Assembly (NCBI GenBank): GCA_023213315.1
Contig: JAKCPI010000986.1
Coordinates: 1 to 64,000 of the forward strand
Source of the DNA: Euborellia annulipes
Lineage: Eukaryota; Arthropoda; Insecta; Dermaptera; Anisolabididae
Direction of reading: 5' to 3'
DNA: 64,000 bases
Part shown: positions 45,813-57,600 of the stretch, one piece after another
Layout of the letters: every line of letters starts with the position of its first letter
Position numbering within the stretch: the first letter of the stretch is position 1
Notes under the pieces: generated by a model
The model's database searches: none
What the model saw: the letters and a program-made list of their open reading frames with translations, nothing else
Told to the model about the DNA's origin: nothing
Program-made: the position numbers and the translations under genes

Positions 45813-46617
45813 GGGCGCGCATTGGGGTCCTCTTTCGTTGCTGACGAAACCTCGGCCATGCGGCGCCGAGCGACTCTTCCACTACTTAGAGGCCAGCGAT
45901 GGTTCGGATGCTGAGCACGATTCCGAGGAGACGTTCGTCTGTTCGCAATGTGGTTGCGAAATGGCTGATCGACTCAGTTTGGAGACACACCAGGCACTGC
46001 ACAGCGCATCTGCAACGGCAGCAGCTGCGGCGGCGGCGGCAGCAGCAGCAGCGGCAGCCGCAGTACCATCGCGTCCACGAATCGGCAGGTACACCTGTCG
46101 TCTATGTGGCGTGACCCTAGCTAATCAGCTTCAAGCAATCTCACATTTGTCAGCACACGAGGGGCCGATCACGCCGTCGTCATCGGGGACAACCACCTCC
46201 ATCTCCAGCGAAGAGCCTAAACCACGTTCACGTAAACAACGGCGTCCGAGGAAAGTGACTGCCGATGATCGACGGGCTTCGAGTCATCCGATGCTACAAG
46301 CGCAACGTGGACATCTCGTAGACAAATATCTTCATCAACTGGTGACCCGCGAGAGAATCATATGTCCTTGGTGTCGTCAAGAACGTCACACATTCCCTTA
46401 CCATTCACGGGCCACTTTGGCATTGCATGCATATTGGCGCCATACTAGATTACGGTTCTCTTGTGAACATTGTCCAGCACGGTTCCGACATCGTTACCAA
46501 ATTATCTTGCATGCTAACCGAGAGCACGTGCCTACTGCGCGATATTACGCCAGTAACATTCATGTTCCAGATGTAAGTAAACACGCAGGCTATCACCTGG
46601 TGAATTCAAACTCTTAA
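45813..46617 (+). CDS. chn: Charlatan-like protein, coding exon 3 (C-terminal fingers)
   Basis: Enters in phase with exon 2 (GG + G = Gly) and reads AHWGPLSLLTKPRPCGAERL. Then come an acidic patch (DGSDAEHDSEE), finger FVCSQCGCEMADRLSLETH, a run of 15 Ala, finger YTCRLCGVTLANQLQAISH, a basic Ser-rich linker with KPRSRKQRRPRK (possible nuclear localisation), and two linked fingers: IICPWCRQERHTF with a long loop to HAYWRH, and FSCEHCPARFRHRYQIILH. Stop TAA at 46615-46617. A strong donor GTAAGT at 46573, in phase 0, offers an alternative end 43 bases earlier, so a further exon is possible. About 267 residues are encoded here. Confidence 0.82.
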
Positions 46618-47150
46618 TCCAATCAAAACTTATTAATTAATAAATTAATAAAAAAAAAAACGCCCGTGCCTCGCCCCACTCTTCCCCTGTTGCGCCCTCA
46701 AATTTATAAAAAAAAAAAATCAAAAATTTAAAAAAAGAAAAAAGAGCTATTTTATAAAAAAAAAAACAATTCAATTTATATAAACGAACCATAAATGTAT
46801 AATACATATTTTTAATGGTGCATATACTCAAATATATAAATAAATTTATATATATATATATATATAAACAAATATATATATATTTATACAAAATTTCTAA
46901 GTTGATTTTGTTGCTGTTAAATATTTTTGTGTTATGTTAAAAAGTCCAAAGATTTTTTTGGATAATTCAAGTTAAGTTTCCTTTATTATATTTGATAATG
47001 ATTTTTATTCTATTATTATTATGATTATAAAAAAAAGACGTTTATATATTATGATTCTTTAAACTATATTGTATCTTGTGCGCCTTGAGTCATTTGTATG
47101 AAAAAATACAAGAAATATAAAAAAAATAAAGATCTCAAAATGACTTCTTT
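46618..47150 (+). other. Likely 3' untranslated region
   Basis: AT-rich, with TA-dinucleotide runs (about 46850-46885). An AATAAA at 47125-47130 is a candidate poly(A) signal. It would apply only if the exon 3 stop is used. Confidence 0.4.
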
Positions 47151-47394
47151 GAAATTCAAGTAGTTTTATTTTTATGAATTATTGTGTGTTAATCTTATAT
47201 TTTTGTAATATAATAAAATAGCAAGAGTGTGCCAAAGGAGATCTAACAAGCCACCCAACTTCAAAGGTAGTTGGTCGTTAAAATATGTAAGAAAACAAAA
47301 TATATTCGCATTGAATAAGTCAAATTTTAAATAAATTATTATTTCTGGGTAGTTGTTAATATAATATTATAGGGTTAATGGAGAAAGTGAACCA

Positions 47395-48030
47395 GCGATT
47401 GCTTTCCACAGGAAAATATTTTATTTAGCAAATCGCATTCCATCTTCAGGGCGCCCAATTTTAAAGTTTTTTTTTTCCATTCACACTCAAGTTCACACAC
47501 CCACACACACAGTCTTTTCGGCAACTTAGGCCATTTAAGACTTTAAACGATACCGGTTATTTGTAAATGTATCAATTGGGGGTCCAGGCATTCTTATTGA
47601 AGCCATTTGATATCCAAATGGCTTAAATAAAATCATCGGACAGCCTAGAATCCGAACCCTCGACCCTTGGTATACAAGGCTAGTTGGCCAAGCCCGAGGG
47701 CAATTTTAAAGTTATGAAACGTGCTCAAAAATTATAAAATAGGTATTGAGAAACCATACATCTTTTGCTGAGAGCAAGAGAAAAAATTACACTTTAATAT
47801 ACCAATCGCCTGTTTACTTTCCCCATTAAACCTATATTGAAAGGTCAATCGTGTATTAAAATATAATTTTGTCTCAGTGACTTGCTTTCAGAAAAAAGCT
47901 ATCTCCACCATATTTACTAGAATAGCTTCTCAATCCCCATTTTATTATTTTCGAGCACGCTCCACATCTTTATAATTTGGTGCAGTGAAGATTGAATGCG
48001 TTTTGCATTCCGAAATATTTGCTAAATAAA
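47395..48030. mobile_element. Partial foldback of the core-motif family, hit by a SINE
   Basis: 47395-47455 carries, on the - strand, CTGAAGATGGAATGCG. 47984-48018 carries GTGAAGATTGAATGCG, then GCATTCCGAAATATTTGC. These are inverted relatives, with GAATGC/GCATTC as a strong stem. The SINE at 47469-47700 splits it. Confidence 0.55.
47469..47700 (-). mobile_element. tRNA-derived SINE, family 1
   Basis: Exact 13 bp duplication CAATTTTAAAGTT at 47456-47468 and 47701-47713. - strand head GGGCTTGGCCAACTAG is damaged and the B box is GAGGGTTCGGATTC. Outer end CACACAGTCTTTTCGGCAAC (plus strand). Confidence 0.88.
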
Positions 48031-48059
48031 TTATTTGACACAATTTAATATTAATTCAA

Positions 48060-48190
48060 GGGGTCACGGGGAGGTTTCCCGTCACAAGCGAGAAATTTTA
48101 TTTCATTTGATTTGACTACAAATCATTTGAAATAAACAGGAATGGGGTCTAAATGGCTTTAGAAGCCGAAAGACATTAAAAAAAAAAAAT
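48060..48190 (+). repeat. 3' part of a family 2 SINE
   Basis: Shares CATTTGATTTGACTACAAAT and AAATGGCTTTAGAAGCCGAA with the copy at 38011 and ends in an A-rich tail. Its tRNA head is missing. Confidence 0.65.
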
Positions 48191-48411
48191 AAAAATATTA
48201 ATCTAAATAGTGGACAAAAGATAGGGTGCCGCCGAAAGTCGAACAACGGATCTACCGATTTGTACAGTAAGGGACAATATTTAGTCCCACCCCATTCTAC
48301 TTGTGATTATTTCATTGTTTTTATAAAAGAAAATGAAAATCTTTATTGGAACACAAGGAAGGAAGCAGGTGCAGCCAAAATTAAAGCCTCCGATTTTGTT
48401 ACAATTAATGA

Positions 48412-48446
48412 GACGTTTCGAGAAAACTTTATTTCCTCATCATCAG
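48412..48446 (-). ncRNA. Hammerhead-like core
   Basis: Left-arm copy: CTGATGA, T, GAG...CTC, GAAACGTC, with ACAATT/AATTGT flanks. Confidence 0.6.
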
Positions 48447-48621
48447 TCTTTCAAATTGTATTTGTCCCGGAGTTATTAAAAGGGCGCAATACATTTATTA
48501 TGTATTTTCTTTAAATCTAACTCTCACTAAACAAGTCAATGAATAACACACCCATAAAGAAAATACATAATAAATGTATTGTGCCCTTTTAACAACTCCG
48601 GGACAAATACAATTTGAAAGA

Positions 48622-48656
48622 CTGATGATGAGGAAATAAATTTTTCTCGAAACGTC
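48622..48656 (+). ncRNA. Hammerhead-like core, best preserved
   Basis: CTGATGA 48622-48628. One extra T. Stem II GAG (48630-48632) with CTC (48646-48648). GAAACGTC 48649-48656, in which AC/GU can be a minimal stem III and GUC the cleavage triplet. Stem I: GA/TC next to the core, then TACAATT (48608-48614) with AATTGTA (48662-48668). Confidence 0.65.
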
Positions 48657-49027
48657 TCATTAATTGTAACAAAATCGGAGGCTTTAATTTTGGCTGCACC
48701 TGCTTCCTTCCTTGTGTATAAATCAACAGCCACGTACTTCATTGGTTATCTTTATTGGAAATTTTCTAGGTTTGAACCATGAAAGTTTCCATTAAAAACA
48801 ATGAAATAATCTCAAGTAGAAAACGTATGGGTGGGACTTAATATTGTCCCTCAGCTGTACTCAGTATGCTCTACCCCTGGACCACAGCACGTCATTCGGA
48901 TATTTGAATTCACTCAGACCCTTTTAGTCATCGCGAGAAAAGACCAAAATCGAAGCCACAGATTTTGATTACTAATATGCCCAATATAACTTGGCGAGGA
49001 TATATATTTTCAGACATTAACCTGGCC

Positions 49028-49059
49028 CTGAAGATGGCCCCATATGCGACCGAAACGTC
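49028..49059 (+). ncRNA. Hammerhead-like core, isolated
   Basis: CTGAAGA, T, GGC...ACC, GAAACGTC, with GGCC/GGCC and AACC/GGTT flanks pairing. No inverted partner nearby, so it may be from a different subfamily. Confidence 0.52.
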
Positions 49060-49099
49060 GGCCCTGGTTTGATAATAAATTTGAATATAAACTAGCTGC

Positions 49100-51657
49100 T
49101 TTGCTCATTCTTTCTTCCTATTTGAATGTCAACATTGAGCTATATACCTCCTTCAAATAAATAAATAAATATATATATATATATATAATACGATTTAATA
49201 ATTTCTTGTATTTAATAAATCGAAGGTTACCGGTCAATGCTACATTTGGACAAAAATCATTTATACTTAATTATCTTATTGGTGAATGGTAAGTCTGACT
49301 AGGGATTGCTAAATAATAAATATGCTTATAATTTTCAAATTCTTCTTAAATATGAATGTGATTTAAAAAAAAGTCAGAAAGAACAAACTCACCGTTGAGG
49401 ATGATCTTCTGAACCTTTTCACAAGCGAGTTAATTCATCATTTCTACTGTTCTTCTTGCTTCCATTATATCACTTTTTCACAAAATATACCCGAAAATAC
49501 ATTACATATATTATTAACGTGAAAAACGCACTTAAAATAAAAGAAAATTGTATTTTAGATTCACTATACGCCTTTAATCAGTAATAACTAACAATCAGCT
49601 ACACTTCCCATAATTCCTTGCTGTTGCTTGCTTGTGATTGGATAAAAATTCAAAATGGCCATTGGAGCCAATTTTAATTATTTAAAGAATATCGAATTAA
49701 CTTTAATTATTTGAAATAACGGAATATCCATAGTTGCTTTAAGAAGACCTTAAAATTAAAAACGAATTATAAAATATCTTTATTCAATTTTTAATATGTG
49801 GGATTATCTTTCTATTAATTATCATTTAAATAATCTGAAAAATTTAAAAAAAAAAAATTAAAAATTTGAGCAATAATTCAAAAATTAAGTATCTTTATAT
49901 AGAGAGATGTGCCAGGAATATATAATTATAGCTTAATAAATTTTAAATTCTAAATAGTCTAAGATGTGAAAGAGATTAAAAAAGTATTTTTTTAAAGTCT
50001 TATTCGGCATCTGAGACCCCTGTTCTTATTTTATTTTAAAATAATTACAGTAGTAGCCAATAGGATTTGAATAAATGTTTATAGCTCAAGATGGGAAGAA
50101 AACCTATTAACTCCTACAACAAGAAGAAAAATCTGTTAACGCCTTGGATTTTTTTTTTAAAATTATTAAAAGCCTCTGGTACACTTATTGTTTTAAGTTC
50201 ACTTCCCTAGAAAAATTTATTTCAAATGGATCCGTATAAGATTTAACTCTAAATTCATAATAAAGCAAAAAATAAATATTAATTATATTTTTTCTCTGGA
50301 GAGTCAGAGCCTTTTAGGCTTTAAAATGACTTATAAAAAATATTTACAGGGACTTGACCAGAGACTCTCAGCGGTGGAGGTATAATGAGAGAGAGGGTTG
50401 GGGATCAACATTCTAAAAGAATTTAGGTGATTTCTATAGAATGCAAAATATTTTCCCAATAATTGTTATTTCTCAGATGATCTAAGTTTTAGTCAAAATA
50501 TTAAAAACTGTTTAATTAAGAGGAAACATTATCTTTCGCTTAAAAAATCAAGGTAAGTATAAAAGGAATTGCGTACAAAATTTCTTTCAGATTTTCTCGA
50601 GATTTTTCAGAATTACAATTTGAATGCAAGTTTGAATGAAAATGTTATAAAATATTTTAATGCCAAAAGAAGGAATTAAAACAAAAGTATTTTAATTTGA
50701 AATTTCATATATACATTATACCCTGGTATATATCCATGGCACTAGTGAATAGTGGGATTCACTGGTGCTATAGATATATAGGCCTATATATAAATATATT
50801 AAATAAATAAAACAAATGTATGAAATCTTTTTTTAATTATATTGTACCTTTTATATAAATAAAAATAATAATTAATTTTAAAGAGTTTTAATTTTCCTTA
50901 AGAATAAATATAAAAGAAGGTGAAATATATATCTTAAAATAATGTTTTTTATATAAAAAATGTTTTATTTTAAAAGAAAATATATGTAACAATCATTATT
51001 ACATAAATATATCAAGGATATAAATAAAAATATATTCATTTTCAAATTTATATGAATAGTTTTAAAAAGTTAGATGTAATTTTATTTTTATTAAATGTCT
51101 CTACTGATCATTTCAGTTATAGATAGCGAATAGATAGACAAAGGAATTCTAAGACCATCATCAAAGTTTTAGATTTTATTTCAAAGTACATTATGTTTAG
51201 AAGCCTTGATTAAGAAAAACTTTAAATAGCTTCTTCTTAAGGCATTTTTTTTATATTATATTTATTTTTATAAAATTATCTGGAGTAGATAATCTAAAAA
51301 AATGACTACATTTTTTTTTTAATATTTAAAACATTTCTGTTTTAGTACAAGTTAAATATGCAAAATCAATGTGGAAAGCAACCGCTGGTGTACATTTCTG
51401 TTTTAAACTAGACCCAATATAGTTCATAGTACGGTTTTGTTAGGATTTGGTCTAGTTCAATGTACCATCAATTTTTGGAATAAAGCAAAGCAAGATTAAA
51501 TCTAGAAAATAATTATTTTAAAAATCGACTTTGCATATAAATTCCAAATTACTAGTCTATGAAGAAAAGAACTTTTTGTCTATATTCTTTAATCTATACC
51601 TGAATATGTTCAGTATTCATTATAATAAATAAAGATAACAAGTTTTTCATATGCAAT
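49100..51657. other. Intergenic region between the two convergent genes
   Basis: Very AT-rich, with TA runs at about 49170-49188. I found no gene, RNA gene or clear transposon. 49985-50040 may be a SINE tail remnant (TCTTATTCGGCATCTGAG). Confidence 0.5.
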
Positions 51658-54600
51658 TTAAGTATACAAACGGATTATGAAATCAGCGCCGGCACTAAAT
51701 ACCCAGGGTTGTGTTGGGTGGAATGTTACATCAAGAATGCCGAATTCGTTATATGAAATATGATCACAGAGCCGTTTGAGTGGTACGATGAGCGGATTCT
51801 GTAGTAGATCACTTAAATAAAAAAAAAAATAAAAGTTAGAATAATTTTAAATTATAAAATAGTTATTATATGTTATATTCTAGAGTATAAGTTCCCAACC
51901 TTTTTGATTTGCATAATTCCCTTTGTAGGAATACAAAGGGGATCAGGGATTTCAAAAGACCATAATCGGTGAAATCATTTCAGGAATATAGCGAATATAT
52001 CAAACAGGTACAGTGAGGGACAATATTAAGTCCCACCCATGCGTTTTCTACTTGTGATTATTTCATTGTTTTTATAAAAGAAAATGAAAATCTTTACTGG
52101 AAACTTTCTATGTTTGAAAGTTGCCAAAAAAAAAATTTATATTTTTTTAAAAACAATGAAATAATCACAAGTAGAAAACGCATGAGTGAAACTTAATATT
52201 GTCCCTCACTGTACTTTAATTACATTTTTAAAACAAAACCTTTTTGCCTAAAACTGTTTTTTCAATGCTTTTCTATGGGTCAACGCACACCGAGGAGACA
52301 AAACACAATTTGGACATTATTCGACATCATTGAACAAAATGTTTTGCCATTGAGCGTTTTGCTCAATCGGTGTGCGTTGGCATTGAGCAAAATGTTTTGT
52401 CAATGAGCTTTTTGCTCAATCAGTGTGGGTTGGCATTGGTCAAAATGTTCAGCCTTTGAGCAAAAAATGTCAACGCACACAGATTAGGCAAAAATGCTCA
52501 ATGGCAAAACATTTTGCCTAATCGGTGTGCGTTGGCATTGAGTAAAACGTTTTGCTCTGGGACAAAACGGATCGAAGGTGAGTGGATTAATAAATTAATT
52601 GATAATTTATTGTCAGAGGTTTTATTATTATTTGATGGTTTACGATGATGGCCAATCTTACATCGTTTAATTTTTAAGGTTTTGAAGAAGGCTAAACAAG
52701 CCGAAACGATATAAGATTGGCCATCATAGTAGCTAGGGTATCGTATAAGCTAGGGTTTTTAGAGTTTTTCCAAATGATATTTTTTCGATTCCTATTGATA
52801 GCGACCAACTTTCGCACTGATGCTAGATGGATTCATAGAACCTTAAGTTTTTTTTAAATAATTCTTTAGAGACAATTAGATATCGTATAATAACAGCCTA
52901 CCTGGATTCTCATATTATTAATATAATATATATATTTTATACTCTTTTAAAGTTTATTAAATAGTTGATAAATTACTTACTTATAAACCATTCCATGAGA
53001 TACAATCAGACTTCTATCATCGGATGCTGATGCAAATAGTGGATAACGTTTGTGAAATGCTACACCACGAACGGCGTTTGTATGCAAACGAAGTGTCTGA
53101 TAAGGTGTTGTAGACAAATCAAGATCAAACCAAAGAATTTTCCGGTCGTAAGTAGACACTAATAAATTATCTCCCCCTAAAAATAAAAAAAAAATGATAA
53201 AATGAGTATTGCAGTCAAAAAATTCTCTAAATGCATATTTAAATATTTCCTAATACATGGCAAATACAGCAAACAATCTGTCCCAATAATCTTTAATTTT
53301 TTTTAAATTTAAAAATGAATTTATTGTTATTATTAATCACATATTAAGGAAATTTTAAAATAAGATTAGTAGATATATTTAAAATTTTTGTGTCAAATAG
53401 TTCAGCACTCTTGCAAAAGATGGTAGGATAGTCTAACGATATACAATTAGCCTATATCTGGCCTATATTTATATTTTTATATGCTTTTATAAAGGATACA
53501 TAATATATACATTTATAAATAATTATTTATATACTATTTCATTGTTAAAAGATCAATGAAAATCAACCAAATGCATTAAATTATTAGCTACCATTCTGAC
53601 ATCTCTTGGCAAATTTTCGTAATAATTTTTTTTTTTTTTTGCTTACTTTTGAAGACCCACAACGTCCTCTTCTCGGGGAAAACATGCGTGACTTCTACCT
53701 CCTGACTCCCCTCTTAAATGTATTTTATAGAATTTAAATTTTCTTGGTCGTCATAAATAATTTTAGAAATTCGGGTGTAGAGTATTGGTAAATAAGAATC
53801 AAATGCTAAGAGACAAAGAAAGACCAAACATAATTTAAGGCTAAAATTAATTTCGTGAGCAATGTTTGTCCTAGATTGGAACCCCTTTTCAAATTAGATT
53901 TTGAATGTTTTTAGTATTCATGTAAATTAAATTACACTCACAAAACACAAGTAATATTAAAATAAAAAATCATTACAAAAATATTAACCTAGTTTGCATG
54001 AATACGAATGGTGAGATAAAACTTAAATTAAATAAATCATTTGAACGAGATGATTATTTCAAATTAGGACCTAAACACCACTTCAAAAAATATATTTTTG
54101 CCTGAAACTGATTTTCCTCTAGATGGAAATTTTATATAATAGAAATCAACTTTTTTAATTAATTCTCTAAAATATATTTAAAATATATTTGTTTACCTGG
54201 ATGGATGGCCATAGATGAAATCCAAAGGGCATTACTGAGCAATTTTTTTATTAATTCTTGTTTAGCAAGATCATAAATTCGCACATTTCTTTGTGTGGCA
54301 ACAAAAAGAAAAGGTCGAGTAGGATGAAAGAGAACAGCTTGGACAAGTCCTTTGGATTTAGCAAATGGTACTTGTGATCGTCGACGTGAGAGTTGATGAA
54401 TGAGAACAGAACGATTTTGACCTTCGGGCATCACTGCAGCCAGATAGTCTCCTCGGCCATGCCAAGTTACCTATAAAATAAACAAAAAAATTAGAACTTT
54501 CTTTTAACTAAGTATTCATCTTTTTTTTTTAATCATAGCTCTGTGTAGGGTAGTAATTAATCTTTTGAATATTGTTAAAAAATAAAATGTTTATTTTGAA

Positions 54601-57600
54601 AGGCCGTAAAATCTTTACAAACTTAGTTTTGTAAAAAATTGATAAACGCTTTAAATGAATCTTGATAAATAAAAAATATCGATTTAAAACATGAAATTTA
54701 AATAATAATTTTCATGCTCTCTTCTGAGTGCAAGCCAAGCAAAAAATATGTATATATATATATATGACTGGTCGCACACAACTTTTTCTTACCTTCGGTA
54801 ATCGAAACCGAAAGTTGTTTGGCACTCCAGATTTTTTTGTGTTGACATATATTTAGTTTCCGACAGTACGGTACATTTGAATTCAAGATGTAAAATTTAT
54901 AAACATGGGAAAATATTTATATTTTGTTTAAATGGCAACCATTTCTCCTATATTTCCTATGAAGTACAAGAGTAAAGTGGTCTTCATAAGATTTCAAGGG
55001 CAAAATGAGAATATACATTTAGAGCATCTAAAAAATAATTGATTTATGTATTTTAATCAAAATCGTTTGAGCGAATTTCGAGAAAATCGAAAGAAAAAAC
55101 TGAAAAAGTTCATCAGTAAAGTACTAGTACACTTTGGCGGATTTTGTTCAAAAGCTTCGTGTCACGTCCAAGAGGGGTACCTAACTTAAATATAAAATTT
55201 CAAGCTTATAGCTCTTTTCGTTTTTGGGATATTTTCTTCACAGACAGACCATGTTGCGAAAACTTCTTTTTTGGACTCAGGAGACCTCAAAACAACAAAA
55301 TCTCGACATCGAATTTTTGACTTGAAATCAATACACAATTTAAATTTGTGTTACTTTTTTACCCTCGTGAAACTCACATAAATACAATCTTAGTTCAAAA
55401 TGTTTGACTTGAAACCCACACCGCGATCTTTAAATCTAATAGTATACCTGTTTAATCTCTTTGAAGTGATTAAGAACTATTCTGATTCCTTTTTCCCATT
55501 CTTCTTCAGTTGCCTGTTCCCACTGTACTGCAGTTCGTACACGTTCTACCACTAAAATAAAAATATATTTTGATTAACTTTTGAAAATATTTTAATAAAT
55601 TATTTTAAATTTAAATTTATAGCCAAAGTTTCTTACCAATTTCATCGCCATTTTGTGGAGGTTCTTTTAAGATTTCATCTGTTCGTTGACAAACTTTTTG
55701 ATCTCCTACTCCGGGATTGATTAATAACAATTTTCTATCAGCAGCGACGGCGATGATTGATAAAGCTGAATTAGGACACCAACTAATGGAACGTACAACT
55801 CCACCAGCAGGGATTGTCTTAAGACAACGACCTGTTGATATTTCCCAAACTAAAAAAAAAAAAAAATATTATTGTACTTGAAGGCAGAAATTAAGACTCT
55901 GGATGTTCATAGAATACCGAGAAGTTTCGGATCAAATTTATTGTCTCATCATAAGTCGTTGATTCTTAAATAGCCTAGAGTTAGGTAAAGTTAAACGGGG
56001 CGATTTATATTCATCACCACTATTTGCACAAATGGTAGTACAAGAAAATTAAATGTATCGACCCCATCTTACTTTTGGTTTTAAACTAAGATTACTAACT
56101 CTGGGCTATTAAGAATCAACGACAGGCGTGCTTTTGGTTTTAAAATCCAGTTCAAAAGAACCTATTCTATTGTTCCATAAATCAATCCGACGGGATAAAA
56201 AATTTTATTAGGGATGGCTGAAGAAAAGATCTATTGAGAAACTATGGAAATTTACTTCTTTTGAATGTCGATTGTAAGGTGCTTTTATTAATATATTTAA
56301 AAAAATTATAGTTTCGAACCGAAAATGACAATGGATTCATCGTTTTGAAGTTTTTTTTTTTTATAAAAAAGAAAATACAGTACATATTAAGTATAAAAGC
56401 GCCTTCCAACGAGTGTTGTATGTAAGTAAACTTTAATAGTTAAACAAAAGTTTTTGTTATTAATATATTATAATATGAATTATTACTTTTCACTGTCATA
56501 TCTTCTGATCCAGAAGCAATAAATTGACCAGAAGATTCAACCGTAAGAGTCCGGACCATTTCTGTATGACCTTTATATTCAATAGCTTGAACTGTAGGAA
56601 ATGGCTGAAGATCTTTAGGGCTAGGTAATTTCGGAACAAGATCTTCGGGTTCAATTGTAAGCTAAAAAAAAAAAAAATATTAAAAAAAATGAAAATGATT
56701 TGAAATCAAGAGTATTTTTTCTAATCCCACACGTAGTCTCTGACACTAACCGTTCTGAAACCTTTGTTGTAGGGTTTTCAAAACAGGATATGACCTATCA
56801 TTGAGATATACATGTATTGTATGCATATATGGCGTTTCTCTACTAATTGCAAACTGGCCCATACATTAATTTCCCAAGCATATTTTTGTTAAATATTAAG
56901 AAGAAAATTACGTACAATGAACGGCATTAAAAAATGAAATGTGAATCTTCTAAAGGGGCCCTTACACGATCATTCAGATTATCAGTCTGAGTGAATCAGT
57001 CCGATCGTCAGTATTTTCTTCATTCAAGTATAATTTTACACATATCATTGAGATATCCAGTCAGAATCAAGTTCTTTTTAGCTCATTCGACTGAGGGAAG
57101 CCACTAATTTTTCTTCTTAACTAAACTAACTTAATTCCCTGCCACTAAGTATCAATGAAAAACAAAAAGAAAACGGCCATCAGTCCTTCAGTCTTGCCCA
57201 TACACGTTCAATCAAAACGCCAATCGGCTCAAATATTGACAGTATGATTGATCGTGTAAAGGCCCCTTAAAAGCCTTCGCATTATCCTTTTATTTTGTGA
57301 GTTTTGGTCCAGTGGATGCTTGAGGATTTGTTTACATCAAATAAATATTTTTATTTAATGAAATTTGAAATATAATAGATGTGGCATATGGCAGGTTAGA
57401 AACAGAAAGAAACAGTCCCATTAGGCTGAACGCACACCGAACGAGCAAAAACGTTTTCGAACAAAACGTTTTTGCCTAAAATTGTTTTTTCAATGCTTTT
57501 CTCTGGGTCAACGCACACCGAAGAGACAAAACCCAATCGGACATGATTCGACATTATCGAACAAAATGTTTTGTCCAAAAACTGCCTACTGGAAGCAAAA

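Larger units (their letters stand above)
48352..48747 (+). mobile_element. Foldback element of the hammerhead-like family inside a MITE
   Basis: Exact 13 bp duplication ATCTTTATTGGAA at 48339-48351 and 48748-48760. The MITE relative at 52011 has this site once (ATCTTTACTGGAA), so the insertion limits are known exactly. Arms of about 170 bp are inverted (GCAGGTGCAGCCAAAA ... TTTTGGCTGCACCTGC), followed by a tail with ACAGCCACGTACTTCATTG. Open frames across it are the same peptide on both strands, a by-product of the palindrome. Confidence 0.93.
48265..48857. mobile_element. Mariner-type MITE split by a foldback element
   Basis: Ends CAGTAAGGGACAATATT and AATATTGTCCCTCAGCTG with TA at 48263-48264 and 48858-48859. 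Same family as the intact copy at 52011-52211, with CTACTTGTGATTATTTCATT near each end. Its middle holds the element at 48352-48747. Confidence 0.85.

Noticed and set aside
48260..48742. Two open frames encoding nearly the same 40-residue peptide on opposite strands
   Set aside because: They are the two arms of the foldback element at 48352-48747; a palindrome read on both strands gives the same peptide.
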